From contig CABQCM010000091.1 in assembly GCA_902462665.1 (NCBI GenBank), positions 1 to 6,422 of the forward strand: a DNA stretch of 6,422 bases. The letters run 5' to 3'. Source of the stretch: an uncultured Oscillospiraceae bacterium. Lineage in GTDB: Bacteria > Bacillota > Clostridia > Oscillospirales > Acutalibacteraceae. Shown here in pieces: positions 1-3,811 of this stretch. Positions within the stretch are counted from its first letter, which is position 1. Every line of letters begins with the position of its first letter. The notes beneath the pieces are model-generated. The model worked only from the letters and a program-made list of their open reading frames with translations. It ran no database searches and was not told where the DNA came from. The position numbers and the translations under genes were made by a program.

Positions 1-33
1 TGTGCCGCTCCACCAGACCGATGGAGCGGCACA
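1..33 (-). terminator. Probable intrinsic terminator hairpin downstream of the GH116-like gene
   Basis: Positions 1-12 (TGTGCCGCTCCA) and 22-33 (TGGAGCGGCACA) are perfect 12-bp inverted arms around a 9-nt loop. The hairpin lies 29 bases beyond the stop codon of the minus-strand gene that ends at 63, the usual place for a rho-independent terminator. The T-tract expected after the stem on the minus strand would lie left of position 1, outside the window, so the call rests on stem and position only. On the plus strand the stem is followed only by TTTAG, a weak U-tract. Confidence 0.7.
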
Positions 34-62
34 TTTAGAATGGGAAGATAGAAGTAAGCCGA

Positions 63-3000
63 TTAAAAGGAAGAAACCAGTTTTACCGAGTATTGTAAGA
101 TTTTGAGCGCATCCGAAGCGTCGATCAAATGATCGCGATTCACATCGCCTGCGGCAAAGGTGTTGCCGCTCAACTCGACCAGATGCACGGAATGCTGCAA
201 TGCTTTGAGCGCATCGGAGGCATCCACAGCTCCATCACAGTCGATATCCCCCATGTTTGTCGGGGCCTCATTGTCGTTCGTAAACACAGGCTGCCTGGAA
301 TCCGGCGAAGCAGGCGCATAGAGCTGATTGATCGGCACCACGTCCATATTATGAGGATTCAGTTGCCAATAAAGCTGACAAACCGGCTGCGAGGATGTGT
401 TGCGATATTCCAGCCGAATGGAGTATTTTTCGCCCGGGGTCAGATACAAACCAGCCGAACTAGTGAATTCCTGTATCTGCCCGTTGCTCGACGTACTCAA
501 AACAAGCTGATCGTTAATCCAAAGCTTACAATTCCCGTCGGTTCTCAAAAGGAATTGATATTCGGGCAGGCCACCGTAATAAATCTGAATTTCGCCCTCC
601 CAGATGCTACCAGCGTAGTTCTCCAGCTCATCTGCCGAAAGATTCCAATCCGAATTGTCCGAATAGTTAACATCGGTATTCGAAATTTCTCGATGGCTTC
701 CGTCTTCAAAATAACGAGTTTCCTTGAGCCCGGTACCCGTTCCCGGTTCCACTGGAATGACCGGCTCATACGGTTTGGAATACTCAGGAAGGATGGCCTC
801 CTGCTTTACCGAGCGCTCCATGGCGGCTACCATATCGGCGGTAAACGTATAGGTTGCGCCCTCCTCCATGGAGAAACCGTCGATGGAAAAGCTCGCTCGC
901 TCATCCGATGATGTGCCGTTTGGCTGCACCACAATGGTTTCGATTGAGATAGGATCGTTGCCAAAACGCTTGGTAACCGTGAACGATGCAGTATGATCCT
1001 TTTTGCTGTAATCCAGTCGGCCCCAGAAATCCGGATAATATACCGGGATGGAGAAAGTATCGCCCAGATCAGCCGGACCAACCGTCATGGTCTTATTGGG
1101 AAGATCCACTGCAAAACCGGTCAAAACATCACCGATAAACCAGGACACCGGCGCAGTCATATAGGTGCATATGTTGTTAGGCTGCCACAGAGACATACTC
1201 CAAGTATAGCCCTGATCCAGATAAATTTGCTGCGTGCTCTTGAGAACGGTCAGGCCGTCGTCCACATAGCCCGACTGAATGGCCAGCATACCCGTATAGC
1301 TGTCGAGATAAAAGGGCCAGGTACCGGAGCCATTGTCTTTGTTGATCTTGTTGACCGCATCGTATACCTTGGGCGCATAATAGCCCGGCGCATCCAATAC
1401 CGAGGTCGAAATCTGAGTTTGAACCGAGGACGCGATGCGCTCAAAGGGCAGGATATCCTGCCAGCCGGTTAGGCGCGCCAAAAACTGGCCGGCCAACATA
1501 CCGCTGAAAACATAATCCACCCGGCCTTCGTGCTTGCCCTTGCTGCCATACCCATAGGCATAGTACTTACCATTCCACAAATACTCGCTGTTCATCGAGT
1601 CGCGTCCCGCCGCAGCTAACTGTTCGCATTTGTTATAGAGCGCGGTGTCACCCAGCGCCTGAGCAAACACTTTGCCAGCTTCTAGGGTCGCAAGATAAGT
1701 GGAACCGGAATAGCTCATTACCTCAGGATGCTCTTTGTCATCGTAGGTGGTAGGCCCTTGCGGCAGTTGGAGGGTGACGCCGTTCACCGCTGATATTTGC
1801 TTAGTACTGAGCCAATCAATAATTCCCTTGACGGTTTCCTGATTATCCTGAATGATGGACTCATCCCCGGTATGGAGATACTCTTTGGCCATCTGAATCA
1901 CCCAGGACATGCTGTTGTCGATCATCCAGCCGTTGCCGTTCATCGGAGATTCCTTCTCGCTGGTAATGTTCGGAAGGCCGACATAATAATTCCCGGTGAA
2001 ATGCATGATCTGATTTCGGTCGCCTAAGGTGATGGCAAACAGCCGGTTTTCACTGTCATCCAATTGAGAGAACATCTTCTGATAAATCGCGTGAGAGGAA
2101 AGCCTCTGGTCGGATGTTCCGGTCAGGCCCATCATACCGCCCTCCATGGAGGAGAAGCAGCCTCCTTTATTGAGGATGCTGTTGGTATAAAGAACATAAC
2201 CGCTGTTGATTTGCTTGAACTTCAGCCAAGGCTCCATGCTGCTGTCCAGAATGGGCTGTTGCCACTCGGCGATTTTTGCCCGGAACGAATCGCGGTTCTC
2301 AACCGCATACGAGGTCAAAGAGGAAATATCCGAAAAGAAGTTATGGTAATATTTGTTGTAATCGGCCGTACCGTAACTCTGACGATTGGTATTGGGCTTT
2401 TTCTCGGTTTCCTCGGCAAACCAGCTGACCAGGAAGCGAACCTTGGTCACGCCGCCGGCAGGAAGATCTACCGAAGCGGTTACCACACTGGCCGCGCCAT
2501 CCCCGCCCTTTTGGCTGAGGGCGGCGGTTTGTTTTCCATCCGACAGCACTCCGTTATCGGAGAAATCAAACCAGGTCTCGTCCTCAAAGCTGTGCGGCAG
2601 ATAGGATAGCAAAGTAGAAACTTTTGCTGTACCCGCAGCATTGCCATCCGCGTTATAGGCCGCGGTATCGGCCAACAGCAGAACGTCGGTATTGTAATTT
2701 TGGAAGGTATCCTTTTTGTGCCCCAGCGTTTCGGTATACTGATGCACTCCCTGATAACCGCTCAGCGAAATCGTCTCAGCCGTAGTGTCTGGTGTCTCAA
2801 GCATGCCCCAAGCCGGACCATTCACTGTAACGATATTGCTGGGAATCTCGTTGAGCGTTTCTGGCTCTTTGATGCCCCGGCCCAGAATATCCTCAAAAGA
2901 AAACGCCACCGAAGCATCGATCGCTTCCTGCGTGGTATTGGTCAGCGTCACCTCAAAGAAGGCGACAGGCAGAGAAGAATCCTTCACATTCTGTGCAGTC

Positions 3001-3539
3001 AGAGGGGAAAAGGCCGAAATCGACGCCGCTACTGGAGTTTGATTGACCGAGTCATACAGCTCCAGCTCCGCCGTGGGAAACAGACCCGTGTAGCGGGAAT
3101 GCTCATATCCTATCATCCCATTTTGCAATGACAGATAATCATCCCGCTGCAGCCGTCTGGCTTCGCCCGATTTGCTGTCCCATAAAGCAAACAAAAATCC
3201 TTCTAGATTTCCTGGGAAATAATTATTTTCTGTGTTATTTAATTTGATATTCTTCAGCCGACCGTCGGCCGCGAAATCAAAGCATCCCGTGCCAATGCCG
3301 CCCAACGGTACGCCGCTGGACGCACCCAAATCCGTAATCGACATATCTGAATTAATTTTCACTGTGCTGACATCCAAAGCTTTTGCCCCCATTTCTCCAC
3401 CGAAGAAAGGTATCCCTGTCACTGCCATCGTTCCACACAACAAGGCGGCGGCGATACGGGTGCGTTTTTTTGCCCCATGCCCCTTTTCTGTCGTGTTTTT
3501 TCTTTCCTCGAAAGGTTGTCGAGGTTTTAATATTGCCAT
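63..3539 (-). CDS. Secreted GH116-like (GBA2/DUF608-type) glycoside hydrolase with PA14-like module and C-terminal dockerin
   Basis: This 1158-residue protein is probably an exported glycosidase that docks onto a scaffoldin. The ATG at 3539 is chosen because AAGGAAGGAG lies 6 nt before it and it is followed by a signal peptide (residues ~1-54: KKRTR, a hydrophobic stretch, AKA cleavage site). Residues ~75-420 resemble the GH116 N-terminal beta-domain (GVPLGGIGTGCFD at 77-88). Residues ~435-820 resemble the (alpha/alpha)6 catalytic domain, with SMEGG at 464-468, TSD at 475-477, TYDD at 598-601, LWNGKYY at 654-660 and AGQF at 683-686. A Pro-rich linker (~917-936), a PA14-like domain (~937-1075) and a duplicated dockerin (1097-1155) follow. 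GH116 enzymes are retaining beta-glycosidases, for example glucosylceramidase. By eye E466 fits the nucleophile position, but the acid/base Asp position is Gly680 and several glucose-contact positions are altered. The substrate is therefore unknown and GH116 membership is 'like' rather than certain. The gene is probably transcribed alone from the promoter at 3669-3674. Confidence 0.85.
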   Translation of the reverse strand: MAILKPRQPFEERKNTTEKGHGAKKRTRIAAALLCGTMAVTGIPFFGGEMGAKALDVSTVKINSDMSITDLGASSGVPLGGIGTGCFDFAADGRLKNIKLNNTENNYFPGNLEGFLFALWDSKSGEARRLQRDDYLSLQNGMIGYEHSRYTGLFPTAELELYDSVNQTPVAASISAFSPLTAQNVKDSSLPVAFFEVTLTNTTQEAIDASVAFSFEDILGRGIKEPETLNEIPSNIVTVNGPAWGMLETPDTTAETISLSGYQGVHQYTETLGHKKDTFQNYNTDVLLLADTAAYNADGNAAGTAKVSTLLSYLPHSFEDETWFDFSDNGVLSDGKQTAALSQKGGDGAASVVTASVDLPAGGVTKVRFLVSWFAEETEKKPNTNRQSYGTADYNKYYHNFFSDISSLTSYAVENRDSFRAKIAEWQQPILDSSMEPWLKFKQINSGYVLYTNSILNKGGCFSSMEGGMMGLTGTSDQRLSSHAIYQKMFSQLDDSENRLFAITLGDRNQIMHFTGNYYVGLPNITSEKESPMNGNGWMIDNSMSWVIQMAKEYLHTGDESIIQDNQETVKGIIDWLSTKQISAVNGVTLQLPQGPTTYDDKEHPEVMSYSGSTYLATLEAGKVFAQALGDTALYNKCEQLAAAGRDSMNSEYLWNGKYYAYGYGSKGKHEGRVDYVFSGMLAGQFLARLTGWQDILPFERIASSVQTQISTSVLDAPGYYAPKVYDAVNKINKDNGSGTWPFYLDSYTGMLAIQSGYVDDGLTVLKSTQQIYLDQGYTWSMSLWQPNNICTYMTAPVSWFIGDVLTGFAVDLPNKTMTVGPADLGDTFSIPVYYPDFWGRLDYSKKDHTASFTVTKRFGNDPISIETIVVQPNGTSSDERASFSIDGFSMEEGATYTFTADMVAAMERSVKQEAILPEYSKPYEPVIPVEPGTGTGLKETRYFEDGSHREISNTDVNYSDNSDWNLSADELENYAGSIWEGEIQIYYGGLPEYQFLLRTDGNCKLWINDQLVLSTSSNGQIQEFTSSAGLYLTPGEKYSIRLEYRNTSSQPVCQLYWQLNPHNMDVVPINQLYAPASPDSRQPVFTNDNEAPTNMGDIDCDGAVDASDALKALQHSVHLVELSGNTFAAGDVNRDHLIDASDALKILQYSVKLVSSF
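66..251 (-). other. Type I dockerin (two Ca-binding half-repeats) of the GH116-like protein
   Basis: The half-repeats start at residues 1097 (GDIDCDGAVDASDALKALQ) and 1131 (GDVNRDHLIDASDALKILQ). Each has the F-hand-like loop with Asp/Asn at positions 1, 3, 5, 9 and 12, followed by a helix. Positions 10 and 11, which in type I dockerins help determine cohesin choice, are Ala-Ser in both halves, so dual-mode binding in two orientations is plausible. The second loop has His instead of Gly at position 6. The protein ends eight residues after the second helix core. Confidence 0.9.
315..731 (-). other. PA14-like domain of the GH116-like protein
   Basis: Residues ~937-1075 show the PA14 pattern: YQFLLRTDGNCKLWINDQLV at 994-1013 (the 'Y-F-x-L-x-(S/T)-D-G-x-x-(R/K)-L-W-I-(D/N)' core), then LTPGEKYSIRLEYRN at 1033-1047 and LYWQL at 1056-1060, ending near PINQLYAP. 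PA14 modules occur as insertions or appendages in many glycosidases and adhesins and often bind carbohydrate. Here the module sits between the catalytic domain and the dockerin, so a glycan-targeting role is likely but not shown. Confidence 0.75.
3378..3539 (-). other. Signal peptide of the GH116-like protein
   Basis: Residues 1-54 form a long charged n-region ending in KKRTR (24-28), a hydrophobic core (about 29-46, IAAALLCGTMAV and following) and the likely signal peptidase I site AKA|LD at 52-56. This points to Sec export, as expected for a dockerin protein. The n-region of about 28 residues is longer than usual, but it begins at the only ATG with a good Shine-Dalgarno. The cleavage site is an inference. 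Confidence 0.75.
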
Positions 3540-3545
3540 GAGAAA

Positions 3546-3555
3546 CTCCTTCCTT
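3546..3555 (-). promoter_or_regulatory. Shine-Dalgarno site for the GH116-like gene
   Basis: On the minus strand AAGGAAGGAG ends 6 nt before the ATG at 3539-3537. It fixes the start and rules out the upstream in-frame TTG at 3656, which would place the coding start almost at the promoter. Most of the site can pair with the 5' end of the same leader (see the leader entry). Confidence 0.85.
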
Positions 3556-3662
3556 GTCAGTAAGTATTTCAAAATATTTGCACTCCGCCTCCAGTCAAAT
3601 TTCCCGGCCGGAGACGGAGTTTTTCCAACCCTCCCCTGCCCGAACGCTTCGGACAAGGAAAA
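3548..3662 (-). promoter_or_regulatory. Candidate structured 5' leader: three stems closing on the Shine-Dalgarno
   Basis: On the minus-strand transcript, TTCCTTGTC (3660-3652), a few nt from the predicted start of transcription, is perfectly complementary to GACAAGGAA (3558-3550), which overlaps the Shine-Dalgarno. Two G-U pairs (3661 with 3549, 3662 with 3548) can extend it to 11 bp. Inside this closing stem lie a short hairpin CCGAA-GCG-TTCGG (3652-3640) and an 11-bp stem (3620-3610 with 3592-3582). The layout is that of a three-way junction that could hide the ribosome site, as in translational riboswitches or thermosensors. I do not recognise it as a known riboswitch class. This is manual pairing only, with no energy calculation or covariation. 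Confidence 0.4.
3582..3620 (-). repeat. 11-bp inverted repeat in the leader of the GH116-like gene
   Basis: On the minus strand ACTCCGTCTCC (3620-3610) pairs with GGAGGCGGAGT (3592-3582) across a 17-nt loop. The only non-Watson-Crick position is a U-G wobble in the minus-strand RNA. In a plus-strand RNA the same position would be a C-A mismatch, so the structure fits the minus-strand leader better. No U-tract follows it on the minus strand, which argues against a simple terminator in that direction. Confidence 0.65.
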
Positions 3663-3668
3663 CTTGGT

Positions 3669-3674
3669 ATTATA
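3669..3674 (-). promoter_or_regulatory. Probable sigma-A -10 box of the GH116-like gene
   Basis: The minus strand reads TTTAG-TATAAT-ACCAAG, an exact consensus -10, placing the transcript start near 3662-3664 and giving a leader of about 125 nt. No good TTGACA-like -35 is seen 16-18 bp upstream, where CCATCAT lies, and there is no TG extension. The promoter may therefore need an activator. An arm of a 10-bp inverted repeat lies 5 bp upstream of the -10. Confidence 0.55.
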
Positions 3675-3679
3675 CTAAA

Positions 3680-3795
3680 CATGGATAAACAATGATGGAG
3701 GGTCATTTCATAGCGGCCCCAGGCGACGACACTGACAGACAAGTCTGTCGAGGAGGAGAAGGCAATCGAACGCCCGGCAACCGATTTTATCCATG
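3680..3795. repeat. 10-bp inverted repeat pair spanning the intergenic region
   Basis: CATGGATAAA at 3680-3689 and TTTATCCATG at 3786-3795 on the plus strand are perfect inverse copies separated by 96 bp. The left copy lies in the spacer just upstream of the -10 box at 3669-3674. The right copy lies 16 bp after the stop codon of the upstream gene. They could be a pair of binding sites for a regulator, a long-range stem in a read-through transcript, or chance. Confidence 0.35.
3734..3749. repeat. Short palindromic hairpin between the two genes
   Basis: GACAGAC-AA-GTCTGTC is a perfect 7-bp inverted repeat with a 2-nt centre (6 bp with a 4-nt loop as RNA). It lies about 63 bases beyond the stop of the upstream gene. 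No T-tract follows on either strand, so it is not a typical intrinsic terminator. It could be an operator or a processing hairpin. The region from 3750 to 3811 holds nothing else recognisable. Confidence 0.35.
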
Positions 3796-3811
3796 CTTCG
3801 TATCGATAATG

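Noticed and set aside
129..911. Long plus-strand open frame of 260 codons opposite the GH116-like gene
   Set aside because: It runs antisense to the dockerin and PA14 coding sequence, has no ribosome site or recognisable domain, and its composition is that of a shadow frame.
2139..2150. Palindrome CCTCCATGGAGG inside the catalytic domain
   Set aside because: It is explained by the codons for the Ser-Met-Glu-Gly-Gly segment around the nucleophile; similar CTCCATGGAG occurs elsewhere by codon use.
3582..3625. Plus-strand intrinsic terminator (stem followed by TTTTT)
   Set aside because: There is no plus-strand gene to terminate, and one pair in the stem is a C-A mismatch in that orientation but a G-U wobble on the minus strand. 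A leader structure fits better.
3540..3656. Upstream in-frame TTG start for the GH116-like protein
   Set aside because: It would add 39 residues with no ribosome site, start within a few bases of the predicted transcript start, and move the signal peptide away from the N-terminus. The ATG at 3539 has an excellent Shine-Dalgarno.
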